The position numbers and the translations under genes were made by a program. The notes below the pieces were generated by a model. That model was not told the origin of the DNA. It was given only the letters and a program-made list of their open reading frames with translations, and ran no database searches. From Streptomyces cyaneochromogenes (GTDB lineage: Bacteria; Actinomycetota; Actinomycetes; Streptomycetales; Streptomycetaceae): a stretch of 64,000 nucleotides of DNA. The stretch covers positions 9,672,001 to 9,736,000 of the forward strand of contig NZ_CP034539.1 in NCBI RefSeq assembly GCF_003963535.1. The letters are read 5' to 3'. Positions 1-8,251 of this stretch are shown here, one piece after another (the first letter of the stretch is position 1; the number at the start of each line of letters is the position of its first letter).

Positions 1-199
1 TACAAGGAGACACGGAGCAGCGGAACAGGGGCCGCGCACCGTGTGATTGGGGCCCGCAAGAAGCGGGCGGCCCCCGGCTCCGTCGACGCGCGCGGTACGC
101 CGCCGGCCGTCCGATCCGGCCGTGTCCTGCGGCCGAGGTGCAGCCAGGACCGGGCTCGGCGACTCTGGACATCAGGGGCAGTGCCGGGAGGAGCAGCCC

Positions 200-1990
200 A
201 TGCACTGGGAAACGATCCAGAAGGACACCGCACCGGTCGTCCCACCCCGACTCACCGACTACGACCAGGCCCGCTCCACCTTCACCTGGTCGCAGGCGCG
301 CACCGCGCTGGCCGGGCTGCCCGACGGCGGGCTCAACATGGCCCACGAGGCGGTGGACCGGCACGCGGCCTCTGACCTCGCGGGCAAGGTCGCGCTGCGC
401 TGCGTCGCTCGGGACGACTCCGTCTCGACCGTCACGTACGCGGAACTGGCCCGTCGTACGGCCCGTTTCGCGAACGTCCTGCGCTCACTCGGCGTGGGCC
501 ACGGCGACCGGGTGTTCACCCTGCTGGGCCGCTGCCCCGAGCTCTACACCACGGTGCTGGGCGCGCTGAAGAACACCAGCGTGCTCTGCCCGCTCTTCTC
601 AGCCTTCGGCCCCGACCCGGTCCAGCAGCGGCTGCGGCTCGGAGACGCGCAGGTCCTGGTCACCACCGCGGCCCTCTACCGGCGCAAGGTCGCCGAGCGC
701 CGGGCATCGGTTCCCGGGCTGAAGCACGTCCTGATCGTCGGCCCCGGCGCCGACGAGCTGCCCGGCACCGCCTCCTTCGACAACCTGATGTCCACCGCCC
801 CGGACGCCTTCACCATCCCGGAGACGTCTCCCGACGACATGGCGCTGCTCCACTTCACCAGCGGAACCACGGGCACCCCCAAGGGCGCGGTCCACGTCCA
901 CGAGGCCGTCGTCGCCCACTACGCCACCGCCGCGTACGCCCTCGACCTGCACCCCGAGGACGTGTACTGGTGCACCGCCGACCCCGGCTGGGTCACCGGC
1001 ATGTCGTACGGGATCATCGCCCCGCTCGTCCACGGCGTGACGCTGGTCGTGGACGAGGGCGACTACGACGCCCGGCGCTGGTACCGGATCCTCGGCGAAC
1101 AGCGGGTCACCGTCTGGTACACGGCCCCAACGGCCCTGCGCATGCTGATGCGCGCCACCCCACGCCAAGGCCCGTACGACCTGCCGCGCTCCTACGACCT
1201 CTCTGCCTTGCGCTTCATCGCCTCCGTCGGCGAGCCCCTCAACCCGGAGGCCGTCGTGTGGGGCCGGGACGTGCTGGGCCTGCCGGTGCACGACAACTGG
1301 TGGCAAACGGAGACCGGTTGCATCATGATCGCGAACTTCGCGGCCGGCGAGATCCGGCCCGGCTCGATGGGACGGCCGCTGCCCGGCGTCGACGCCACCG
1401 TGCTGGAGCAGGGCGAGGATGGCCGAGCACTGGTCATCGACGGCAAGGTCACGGAAGTGGAAAGCCCCGACGTCGAGGGCGAGTTGGCGCTACGGCCGGG
1501 CTGGCCGTCGATGTTCCGCGGCTATCTGCACGACAAGGAGCGCTACGACGCCGCGTTCGCGGGCGGCTGGTACCTGACCGGAGACCTGGTCAGGCGGGAT
1601 GCGGACGGCTGGTACTGGTTCGTGGGGCGCGCGGATGACGTCATCAAGTCGGCTGGGCATCTGATCGGCCCGTTCGAGGTGGAGAGCGCGCTGATGGAGC
1701 ATCCGTCGGTGGCCGAGGCCGGGGTGATCGGACGGCCGGACCCGGTCGCCGGGAACGTGGTCAAGGCCTTCGTGTCGCTGCGGCCCGGTGTCGAGCCGAC
1801 CCCGGATCTTGAGCGGGAGTTGCTGGCCTTCGGCCGTCGCAAGTTGGGCCCTGCCGTCGCGCCCAGGGAGATCGCCTTCGATCAGCACCTGCCCAAGACG
1901 CGCAGCGGGAAGGTCATGCGCCGCCTCCTGCGCGCCCGCGAACTCGGCCTGCCGACCGGAGACTTGTCGACCTTGGAGGGATCCACATGA
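200..1990 (+). CDS. acsA: Acetyl-CoA synthetase (AMP-forming)
   Basis: Predicted to activate acetate (or another short acid) to acyl-CoA through an acyl-AMP intermediate in the cytoplasm. The 596-residue protein has the ANL-family P-loop TSGTTGTPKG, the DNWWQTETG segment and the C-terminal KTRSGKVMRR motif with the adenylation lysine at about residue 571. I chose the ATG at 200 because GGGAGGAG lies 7-14 bases upstream and the protein then begins like family members; the frame is open further upstream to 47. Its stop overlaps the next start (ATGA), so it is coupled to a 2-oxoacid dehydrogenase operon. Family membership is firm. Acetate as substrate is an inference; propionate or another short acid is possible. 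Confidence 0.9.
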   Translation: MHWETIQKDTAPVVPPRLTDYDQARSTFTWSQARTALAGLPDGGLNMAHEAVDRHAASDLAGKVALRCVARDDSVSTVTYAELARRTARFANVLRSLGVGHGDRVFTLLGRCPELYTTVLGALKNTSVLCPLFSAFGPDPVQQRLRLGDAQVLVTTAALYRRKVAERRASVPGLKHVLIVGPGADELPGTASFDNLMSTAPDAFTIPETSPDDMALLHFTSGTTGTPKGAVHVHEAVVAHYATAAYALDLHPEDVYWCTADPGWVTGMSYGIIAPLVHGVTLVVDEGDYDARRWYRILGEQRVTVWYTAPTALRMLMRATPRQGPYDLPRSYDLSALRFIASVGEPLNPEAVVWGRDVLGLPVHDNWWQTETGCIMIANFAAGEIRPGSMGRPLPGVDATVLEQGEDGRALVIDGKVTEVESPDVEGELALRPGWPSMFRGYLHDKERYDAAFAGGWYLTGDLVRRDADGWYWFVGRADDVIKSAGHLIGPFEVESALMEHPSVAEAGVIGRPDPVAGNVVKAFVSLRPGVEPTPDLERELLAFGRRKLGPAVAPREIAFDQHLPKTRSGKVMRRLLRARELGLPTGDLSTLEGST

Positions 1991-3072
1991 GCGCCGCCCG
2001 CGCCACGCGCACACGCAAGGACCCGGCGCCCCCGAAGTCCGGCAAGGAGACCACGACGACCAGGCGGAGCGCGAGCACCGAAGCGCCGGCCCGGCAGCCG
2101 GACACCGGACACCGGACGGACCTGCTGGAGTCGATGCTGCGCATCCGGCACTTCGAGGAGCGGTGCGTGGAGCTGTACAGCGCCGCGAAGATCCGCGGCT
2201 TCGTCCACCTGTACATCGGTGAGGAGGCCGTCGCCGTCGGCGTCAACGAGGCACTGACACCCGAGGACGCGGTCGTCTCCACCTACCGCGAGCACGGCCA
2301 CGCGCTGGCCCGCGGGATCACGGCCGATGCCGTCATGGCCGAGATGTACGGCAGGACGACCGGGTGCAGCGGCGGCCGAGGCGGTTCGATGCACCTGTTC
2401 GACGCGAGCCGCCGCTTCTACGGCGGCAACGCCATCGTCGCCGGCGGGCTCCCCCTGGCCGCCGGGCTCGCGCTCGCCGACCGCATGCGCGAACGGACCA
2501 ACGTCACCTGCTGCTTCTTCGGCGACGGGGCCTTTGCCGAGGGCGAGTTCCACGAGACCGCGAACCTGGCTGCGTTGTGGAAGCTGCCTGTGCTGCTTGT
2601 CTGTGAGAACAACCGCTACGCCATGGGCACGGCGCTGGAACGGCACGAGGCACAGACCGATCTGGCCATGCGCGCCGCTTCCTACGGCATGGTCGCCTGG
2701 GCCGTGGACGGCATGGACGTCGAAGTCGTCGAGCAAGCCGCACGGCGGGCCGTCGAGGGCATCCGGGCCGGCACCGGTCCGCACTTCCTGGAACTGCGCA
2801 CCTACCGCTTCCGCGCCCACTCGATGTACGACCCGGACCGCTACCGCGACAGGACGGAGATCGAGCGGTGGAAGTCCCGCGACCCGATCAGCCTGCTCAC
2901 GGACCGCATGCGCGACAACGGTGAGCTGGGGGACAAGGACGTCGCCACGATCGAGCAACGGATCACCGCCGAGATCGACCGCGCCGTCGAAGCGGCCGAA
3001 CAGGCACCCGAGGAGCCGGTCGAGCACCTGCTCCACCACGTCACGAGTTCCTCGGCGGAGGCGGTGAGTTGA
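1987..3072 (+). CDS. 2-oxoacid dehydrogenase E1 component, alpha subunit
   Basis: Alpha subunit of a heterotetrameric thiamin-diphosphate E1 (pyruvate, acetoin or branched-chain 2-oxoacid dehydrogenase). It decarboxylates the 2-oxoacid and passes the acyl group to the E2 lipoyl arm. The 361-residue protein has a basic, low-complexity N-terminus of about 40 residues, then the E1alpha core with the TPP-binding stretch starting GDGAFAEGEFHE and ending ENNRYA, and the Ser-containing phosphorylation-loop region RFRAHSMYDPDRYR. The start overlaps the acs stop by 4 bp; E1beta follows after 2 bp. The substrate cannot be read from the sequence. Linkage to acetyl-CoA synthetase favours pyruvate or acetoin. 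Confidence 0.9.
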   Translation: MSAARATRTRKDPAPPKSGKETTTTRRSASTEAPARQPDTGHRTDLLESMLRIRHFEERCVELYSAAKIRGFVHLYIGEEAVAVGVNEALTPEDAVVSTYREHGHALARGITADAVMAEMYGRTTGCSGGRGGSMHLFDASRRFYGGNAIVAGGLPLAAGLALADRMRERTNVTCCFFGDGAFAEGEFHETANLAALWKLPVLLVCENNRYAMGTALERHEAQTDLAMRAASYGMVAWAVDGMDVEVVEQAARRAVEGIRAGTGPHFLELRTYRFRAHSMYDPDRYRDRTEIERWKSRDPISLLTDRMRDNGELGDKDVATIEQRITAEIDRAVEAAEQAPEEPVEHLLHHVTSSSAEAVS

Positions 3073-3074
3073 CC

Positions 3075-4070
3075 ATGGGCGTCGACGGTTCGCACGAGGC
3101 GAAGACCACCTACCGGGAGGCGATGCGCGAGGCACTCCGTCAGGCCCTGCGCTCCGACGAGCGTGTCTTCCTCATGGGCGAGGACGTGGGCAGGTACGGC
3201 GGATGCTTCGGCGTCAGCCTCGGACTGCTGGAGGAGTTCGGCCCCGAACGCGTCCGCGACACCCCGCTGTCGGAGTCCGCGTTCGTCGGTGCCGGCATCG
3301 GTGCCGCCCTCGCCGGGATGCGGCCCGTCGTCGAGATCATGACCGTCAACTTCAGCCTGCTGGCTCTGGACCAGATCCTCAACAACGCCGCCACCCTGCT
3401 GCACATGTCCGGCGGCCAGTTGCCCGTACCGCTGGTCATCCGCATGACCACGGGGGCCGGACGGCAGCTCGCCGCCCAGCACTCACACAGCCTGGAGGGC
3501 TGGTACGCGCACATCCCCGGCATCCGCGTCCTCGCCCCCGCCACTCTCGAGGACGCGCGCCACATGCTCGCTCCGGCGCTCGCCGACCCCGACCCCGTAC
3601 TGATCTTCGAGCACGGAAGCCTCTACAACGTCTCCGGTGAACTCCTTGAGCCCACGGCCCCCGTGGACCTGGAGCACGCAGCGATCCGCAGGCCCGGCAC
3701 CGACATCTCCCTGATCACGTACGGCGGTTCGCTGCCCAAGGCCCTCGCGGCGGCGGACGAGCTGGCCGCCGAGGGCATCAGCGCCGAGGTGATCGACCTG
3801 CGCACCCTCCGTCCTCTGGACGCCGAGGCGATCACCGCTTCCGTGGCCCGTACCCACCGTGCCGTGGTCATCGACGAGGCATGGCGGACGGGAAGCCTCG
3901 CCGCCGAGGTGTCCGCCCGCATCGCCGAGGAGTCGTTCTACGAACTCGACGCGCCCGTCGAGCGGGTGTGCAGCGCCGAGGTGCCCATGCCGTACGCCCG
4001 GCGGCTGGAGGAGGCCGCCCTGCCGCAGCCCGCCGACATCGTCGCGGCCGCCCACCGGGCGGTGAACTGA
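3075..4070 (+). CDS. 2-oxoacid dehydrogenase E1 component, beta subunit
   Basis: Beta subunit of the E1 heterotetramer. The 331-residue protein starts with the family-typical TYREAMREALRQAL helix, then LMGEDVGRYGG, and has the conserved segments RDTPLSESAFVGAGIG and AQHSHSLEGWYAHIPG that shape the TPP site. The C-terminal transketolase domain carries VIDLRTLRPLD. I prefer the ATG at 3075, just after the E1alpha stop, over an in-frame TTG at 3069. E2 begins 3 bp after its stop, so the three genes form one translationally coupled unit. No frameshift or missing core motif is visible. Confidence 0.92.
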   Translation: MGVDGSHEAKTTYREAMREALRQALRSDERVFLMGEDVGRYGGCFGVSLGLLEEFGPERVRDTPLSESAFVGAGIGAALAGMRPVVEIMTVNFSLLALDQILNNAATLLHMSGGQLPVPLVIRMTTGAGRQLAAQHSHSLEGWYAHIPGIRVLAPATLEDARHMLAPALADPDPVLIFEHGSLYNVSGELLEPTAPVDLEHAAIRRPGTDISLITYGGSLPKALAAADELAAEGISAEVIDLRTLRPLDAEAITASVARTHRAVVIDEAWRTGSLAAEVSARIAEESFYELDAPVERVCSAEVPMPYARRLEEAALPQPADIVAAAHRAVN

Positions 4071-4072
4071 TC

Positions 4073-5482
4073 ATGGCCGAGTTCACCATGCCGTCCCTCG
4101 GCGCCGACATGGACGAGGGCACGCTCCTGGAATGGCTGGTGGGGCCCGGTGACCTCGTACACAAGGGGGATCCGGTCGCGGTGGTGGAAACCGCGAAGTC
4201 GACGATCGAGGTGGAGTGCTTCGCAACCGGGACCATGAATGAGCTGCTCGTCGAACCCGGCACGACGGTCCCGGTGGGCACGCCGCTCGCGGTGATCGGG
4301 CCGGCCGAGGAGCGACGACCGGTCAGCCGGGCACCGAAGAAGGGCAAGCCCTCGGCGTCCACGGAGCCCTCGGCGTCCACCGAGCCCCCATCCCCGCCGC
4401 CCGAACCCGCCCCGGGCCCGGCGCCGGCACTTTCCGCCGCTCGACAGCGCGGCCACATCGAGGCCGGCCCACTGGTCCGGCATCTCGCCGAGCACAGCGG
4501 CGTAGACCTGGAGGCGCTGCACGGCACCGGACCAGGAGGGCGCGTCACCCGGACCGACGTCGAGGCAGCGGTGGCCGCCCGAGCTGCTCCTCGGCCGCGC
4601 GTGCGCGCCTCCCCCTTCGCCCGGCGGCTAGCCGCCGAACTGGGCGTCGACCTGGCCACGGTGACGGGGACGGGCAGGGAGTCGGCCGTCCGTGCCGCGG
4701 ACGTACGGCGGGCAGCTCCGGGCCCGGCGGCCCCCACCGCCCCCGCGCCCACGGGCGCCGCCCCGGTGCGGCCTTCCCCTCAACGGCCGCCTGCTGCTGC
4801 CCGCCCGTCCGAAGACCGGGCCGCAGCCATGCGCCGGGCGATCGCCGGCCTGATGACCCGCGCCAACCGGGACATTCCCCACTACTACCTCTCCACCTCC
4901 GTGGACCTGGCCGCCGCGATGGACTGGCTGCACGAGCACAACCGGCAAAGCCCGGTCGGTGAACGGCTGCTCCCCGCGGCCCTGTTGCTGAAGGCGGCCG
5001 CCTTGGCGGCCCGGGAGGTCCCCGAACTCAACGGCTTCTGGATCGACGACCACTTCACGGCGGGCGAGGGCATACACCTCGGCGTGGCCGTGTCCCTGCG
5101 CGGCGGAGGGCTCGTCGCCCCCGCGCTGCACCACGCCGACACCCTGGCGCTCCCGCAGCTGATGAACTCCCTGAAGGACCTGGTCGCCCGGGCTCGTACG
5201 GGCATGCTGCGCGGTACCGAGGTGTCCGAGGCCACGATCACCGTCACCAATCTCGGCGACCAGGGCGTGGAAACCGTCCTCGGCGTGATCCACCCGCCCC
5301 AGGTGGCTCTGGTCGGCTTCGGGCGGGTGGTCGACCGGCCGTGCGCCGTCGATGGCCTGCTGGGCGTGCGGCCCGTGGTCACGGCGACCCTCTCCGCCGA
5401 CCACCGGGCGACCGACGGTGCTGTCGGTGCCCGCTACCTCACGGCGGTGTCCCGCCTCCTGCAGAACCCGGAGCAGCTGTGA
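4073..5482 (+). CDS. 2-oxoacid dehydrogenase E2 (dihydrolipoamide acyltransferase), two E3-binding-like domains
   Basis: Acyltransferase core of the complex, moving the acyl group from lipoamide to CoA. Domains in order: lipoyl domain (about 1-75, lipoyl lysine K42 in ETAKS); Pro/Ala/Ser linker; a peripheral subunit-binding domain at about 135-170 (LVRHLAEHSGVDL then GTGPGGRVTRTDV); a second similar segment at about 182-215 (FARRLAAELGVDL); a second linker; and the catalytic domain ending with the HxxxDG motif as DHRATDG. Length is 469 aa. The ATG at 4073 is 3 bp after E1beta; the frame is open upstream but that part is antisense noise. Two binding-like domains are unusual for bacterial E2. 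No E3 gene is in the window, so lipoamide dehydrogenase must come from elsewhere. Confidence 0.92.
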   Translation: MAEFTMPSLGADMDEGTLLEWLVGPGDLVHKGDPVAVVETAKSTIEVECFATGTMNELLVEPGTTVPVGTPLAVIGPAEERRPVSRAPKKGKPSASTEPSASTEPPSPPPEPAPGPAPALSAARQRGHIEAGPLVRHLAEHSGVDLEALHGTGPGGRVTRTDVEAAVAARAAPRPRVRASPFARRLAAELGVDLATVTGTGRESAVRAADVRRAAPGPAAPTAPAPTGAAPVRPSPQRPPAAARPSEDRAAAMRRAIAGLMTRANRDIPHYYLSTSVDLAAAMDWLHEHNRQSPVGERLLPAALLLKAAALAAREVPELNGFWIDDHFTAGEGIHLGVAVSLRGGGLVAPALHHADTLALPQLMNSLKDLVARARTGMLRGTEVSEATITVTNLGDQGVETVLGVIHPPQVALVGFGRVVDRPCAVDGLLGVRPVVTATLSADHRATDGAVGARYLTAVSRLLQNPEQL

Positions 5483-5484
5483 AC

Positions 5485-5730
5485 ATGAATCGAACCGAGG
5501 CAATGGACATGGTCAGGGAATCGATCTCCCGCGTCCTTCCGGGCGCCGACGTCGCAGCTCTGGGGCCCGACGACGCGTTCCGCGATGTACTGGAGATGGA
5601 CTCGCTGGACTTCCTGAGTTTCGTGGAGGTGCTCAGCGAGCGCTCCGGCGTGCGCATCGAGGACGAGGACTCGCGCCGGCTCACCACGCTGTCCGCCGCC
5701 GCCGACTTCCTTGCCGCCCACACGCGGTGA
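5485..5730 (+). CDS. Acyl carrier protein
   Basis: Small acidic protein of 81 residues with the ACP helix pattern and a 4'-phosphopantetheine site EMDSLDF (serine near residue 38). It is the last gene of the acs-E1-E2 unit; a GTG at 5479 overlapping the E2 stop is an alternative start. No ketosynthase or transacylase is nearby, so a fatty-acid or polyketide role has no local support. One inference is that the acetyl-CoA synthetase or the E2 loads an acyl group onto this ACP. The family call is firm; its partner is unknown. Confidence 0.88.
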   Translation: MNRTEAMDMVRESISRVLPGADVAALGPDDAFRDVLEMDSLDFLSFVEVLSERSGVRIEDEDSRRLTTLSAAADFLAAHTR

Positions 5731-5755
5731 CCCGCGCCCGGTGGACGGTCACGGC

Positions 5756-6616
5756 TCAGATCGCTTCGATGTCGTCGACGACATCGGCCACGTCGTCGAT
5801 GTCCCGTACCGATGCGAGCAGTTCGGGGACGACAGCCTTGTCCAGTCTCCCCGTCATCGTCACCACGCCGTTGTCCACGGCGACTTGCACGGCGTGCGGA
5901 TCCAGCAGGTGCCGGCCGATCAGGGATTCGGCCTCGGCCCGGATCTCGGCGTCGTCACGGATCAGGGCCCGCAGCAGGTCGCGCCGGCTCACCACACCGA
6001 CGAGCCGGCCGCGATAGTCGGTCACTGGAAGCCGCTTCAGCCGGGCGTGGGCGGCGGTCCACGCGGCGTCCGTCACCCGCTGCGCCGGGTGGACGGTGAC
6101 AGGCGGGAAGGTCATCAACGTGGCCGCCGTGTCGCCGTGGCTCTTCTCGTACAGGCGGCGCTGCCACATCCTGCCGACAGGACCGTGCCGGTGCGGTTCC
6201 GCCATGACGGCGGCCTTGGCCAGCAGATCCGACTCCGAGACGACACCGATCACGTGGTCGTCGGCATCGACCACCGGCACGGCACTCACCTGCTCGCGGG
6301 CGAGCGTGTGGGCCACGTCCAGGAACGGCATGTCGCCGGGGACGGAGGCCGCCGGCACCTGCATGACATCCCGCACCCGGAGTACGGCAGGTTGCCCGGC
6401 GGACGGCTCCGGTGCGGCAGTGACCGGCCGTTGAGGCACCTCCCCACCGGGGGCGACCTCCGGCTCCTGGGCGCTCCGCGCAGACGCGGCGGCGGCGACC
6501 GCGGCGAGGTAGCGGCCCAACGCGTCCTGGCGGGGTTCCTCCTGGGGTGTCCACGGGCGGCCCGGCGTGGTGCGGCGGGCTTCCTTCCCTGTGGAGGTGT
6601 GCTCGATGTCGCTCAC
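5756..6616 (-). CDS. CBS-pair and BON domain protein
   Basis: Cytoplasmic 286-residue protein with an Ala/Pro-rich N-terminus (about 1-70), two CBS motifs (the first containing VSAVPVVDADDHVIGVVSES, the second LKRLPVTDYRGRLVGVVS) and a C-terminal BON domain (VDNGVVTMTGRLDK). CBS pairs bind adenosyl ligands and report energy state; BON domains bind lipids or proteins. The GTG start at 6616 has GGGAGG upstream, although the frame stays open far beyond it. It is divergent from the V/A-ATPase operon and shares the palindromic boxes at 6684-6718. It is related in domain architecture to mycobacterial hypoxic response protein 1, which has CBS domains only. Ligand and target are not visible. Confidence 0.85.
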   Translation of the reverse strand: MSDIEHTSTGKEARRTTPGRPWTPQEEPRQDALGRYLAAVAAAASARSAQEPEVAPGGEVPQRPVTAAPEPSAGQPAVLRVRDVMQVPAASVPGDMPFLDVAHTLAREQVSAVPVVDADDHVIGVVSESDLLAKAAVMAEPHRHGPVGRMWQRRLYEKSHGDTAATLMTFPPVTVHPAQRVTDAAWTAAHARLKRLPVTDYRGRLVGVVSRRDLLRALIRDDAEIRAEAESLIGRHLLDPHAVQVAVDNGVVTMTGRLDKAVVPELLASVRDIDDVADVVDDIEAI

Positions 6617-6683
6617 GGCTGCCTCCCGAGGACGCCGTCCACCTACGCGGTCAGTCTCGCATCGATCGGCAGGTGCGGCCTCC

Positions 6684-6718
6684 GGGCCGAACGGCCCTGC
6701 CTGCGGGACAGATGGGCC
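6684..6718. promoter_or_regulatory. Tandem GGGCCG-type boxes, divergent promoter
   Basis: A perfect GGGCCG-AA-CGGCCC palindrome at 6684-6697 and a second box, GGGACAGATGGGCC, at 6705-6718. The starts are exactly 21 bp apart. They lie between the CBS-BON gene and the first V/A-ATPase gene, about 70 bp from each start, so one regulator could control both. DevR/OsdR-type binding is inferred. Confidence 0.7.
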
Positions 6719-6791
6719 GGTGCGGCGCGACATGCCATCGCCTACCAAGGAAACTGGGAAGCGTGGCCTGGGCTCACCAGGAGGAGAGTTC

Positions 6792-7292
6792 GTGAGCGGT
6801 TTCCGGGACTTTCTGACACGGTTCCGGCCGGCGACATCGCCCGGCCGGGCCGCACCGAGTGGTGTTCCCGCGGACCGCTCCGCCGAACTCCGTGCGGAGC
6901 TCGCCCCGCCCCTGGCCCTGCTCGAACAGGCGGAGGTGGAAGCCCGGACCGTACGTGAGCGGGCCGAGGCGGCTGCCGCGTCTCGTCGGCGGGATGCCGA
7001 ACGGCAGGCCGAGGCGATCGTGGCCGCAGCGCGTACGGAAGCGGACCGGGTACGGGAGCGCGCCGCCGAGCAGGCGCTGCGTGCGGCCAAGGACGAGGCG
7101 GCGGCGCTGCTCGCCGAGGCGGAGCGGGTGGCAGCCGACGAGCGCCGCCGTGCCAGGAGCCGCACGCCCGTGCTCGCCGACCGTGTACTCGTGCTGGTGC
7201 GGGAGGACCTCGCGGCGGGGGAGGGGACGCCCTCCGTATCGGAGGACCAACCGGTTCCGGGCCGGGAGGGGCCACAAGGGGGTGGCCTGTGA
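6792..7292 (+). CDS. V/A-type ATPase peripheral-stalk subunit (G/H-like coiled coil)
   Basis: First gene of the V/A-ATPase operon. The 166-residue protein is a long Ala/Glu/Arg coiled coil (about residues 30-135) with the repeated EAEARTVRERAEAA-type pattern of archaeal subunit H/G, which pairs with subunit E to form the peripheral stalk. The GTG at 6792 is preceded by AGGAGGAG; the frame is open upstream without a good ribosome site. The N-terminal Phe/Arg segment and the C-terminal Pro/Gly tail are not conserved. Assignment rests on coiled-coil character and gene order, because such subunits share little sequence. Its stop overlaps the next start as TGATG. Confidence 0.75.
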   Translation: MSGFRDFLTRFRPATSPGRAAPSGVPADRSAELRAELAPPLALLEQAEVEARTVRERAEAAAASRRRDAERQAEAIVAAARTEADRVRERAAEQALRAAKDEAAALLAEAERVAADERRRARSRTPVLADRVLVLVREDLAAGEGTPSVSEDQPVPGREGPQGGGL

Positions 7293-8251
7293 TGGGCGCC
7301 GGATGGGTGGCCGGCGTGACGCGGGCGCGCGCTCTGCGGACGAGGTGCCTGGGGGCCGAGGGCATCAGGGAGGTGGCCGCGTCCACCACCCTCGATGACG
7401 CCCTGCGCTACCTGGCGTCCACGCCGTACCGGCACGACGTCACCCCGGGAGCCACCCCGGCCGAGGCCCAGCGGGCGGTCTCGGCGACACTGCTGTGGCA
7501 TCTGCGGGTCCTCGCCGGCTGGCAACCGGCCACCGGCGCCGCCGCCGTCCGGGCGCTCGCTGCCGGATTCGAGCTCTCCAACACCGAGCACCACCTGAGG
7601 GCTCTCTCAGCCGACCCGCGCCGGCCGGGTTCAGAACGCCGCCCCTCACCGCCCTACCGCCTGGGCGCGCTGGCGACCGCCTGGACACGGCTCGCCCGCA
7701 CCCGTACGCCATCGGAGCTGCGTACCGCGCTCGCGGCCTCCGTCTGGGGCGACCCCGGGGGAGACTCCCCGGCCGCGATCGCCACGGGGATGCGGGTCTC
7801 CGCCGCCCTACGGCTCGCCACCACCGTCCCCTGTGCGGCACGCTGGGCGGCCGCCCGGCTCGCCCTGCAGTTCGGCCGTGAAGTATTCGTCGTGGGCCGC
7901 CGCATGCCGGAGGTCTCGGTCCGTCGGGCGGCCCGCCTGCTCGGCCCGAGGGCCGTCGCCGCAGGCTCGTACGCCGATTTCAGGCAGGCGCTGCCGACCA
8001 CTGCGAGGTGGCTGCTGGACGACATCGACGAGGCGGCGGACCTGTGGCGGGCGGAAGCACACTGGTGGGACGCCGTCGAGCGGGACGGCCGGGAACTGCT
8101 GCGCCGGTCCCGTTTCGGGCCGCAGCCGGTGGTGGGGGCCGTGGCACTGCTGTCCGTCGACGCGTGGCGGACCCGCGGCGCGCTGGAAATAGCCGCCCGG
8201 GGCGGCGGCCCTGGGGGCTGGCCGAGCGAGGCGCTCGATGCTCCGGGCTGA
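7292..8251 (+). CDS. ntpC: V/A-type ATPase subunit C (d/AC39 family)
   Basis: Central-stalk socket subunit joining the D/F shaft to the membrane c-ring. The 319-residue all-helical protein contains FELSNTEHHLRALSADP, resembling the motif of archaeal subunit C in which an Asn/Glu pair interacts with neighbouring helices, and ends with the LLRRSRFGPQPVVGAVALL segment close to the family's fourth repeat. The sequence is Ala/Arg-rich and divergent, so the call depends partly on its place between the stalk gene and subunit I. An alternative GTG start lies at 7289. It overlaps subunit I by 14 bp. Confidence 0.75.
   Translation: MGAGWVAGVTRARALRTRCLGAEGIREVAASTTLDDALRYLASTPYRHDVTPGATPAEAQRAVSATLLWHLRVLAGWQPATGAAAVRALAAGFELSNTEHHLRALSADPRRPGSERRPSPPYRLGALATAWTRLARTRTPSELRTALAASVWGDPGGDSPAAIATGMRVSAALRLATTVPCAARWAAARLALQFGREVFVVGRRMPEVSVRRAARLLGPRAVAAGSYADFRQALPTTARWLLDDIDEAADLWRAEAHWWDAVERDGRELLRRSRFGPQPVVGAVALLSVDAWRTRGALEIAARGGGPGGWPSEALDAPG

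Noticed and set aside
28..63. Possible regulator boxes upstream of acs (GGGCCGCGCACCGT at 28 and GGGCCCGCAAGAAG at 50)
   Set aside because: Only left half-sites match; the right halves do not. A short hairpin GCCCGC-AAGAA-GCGGGC is present instead, perhaps from the preceding gene.
599..1306. Long open frames on the strand opposite to acs, E1/E2, copA, GH65 and others
   Set aside because: They are frame shadows expected in very GC-rich DNA: low-complexity Arg/Pro/Gly/Ala translations, no ribosome sites, fully overlapping genes with clear families.
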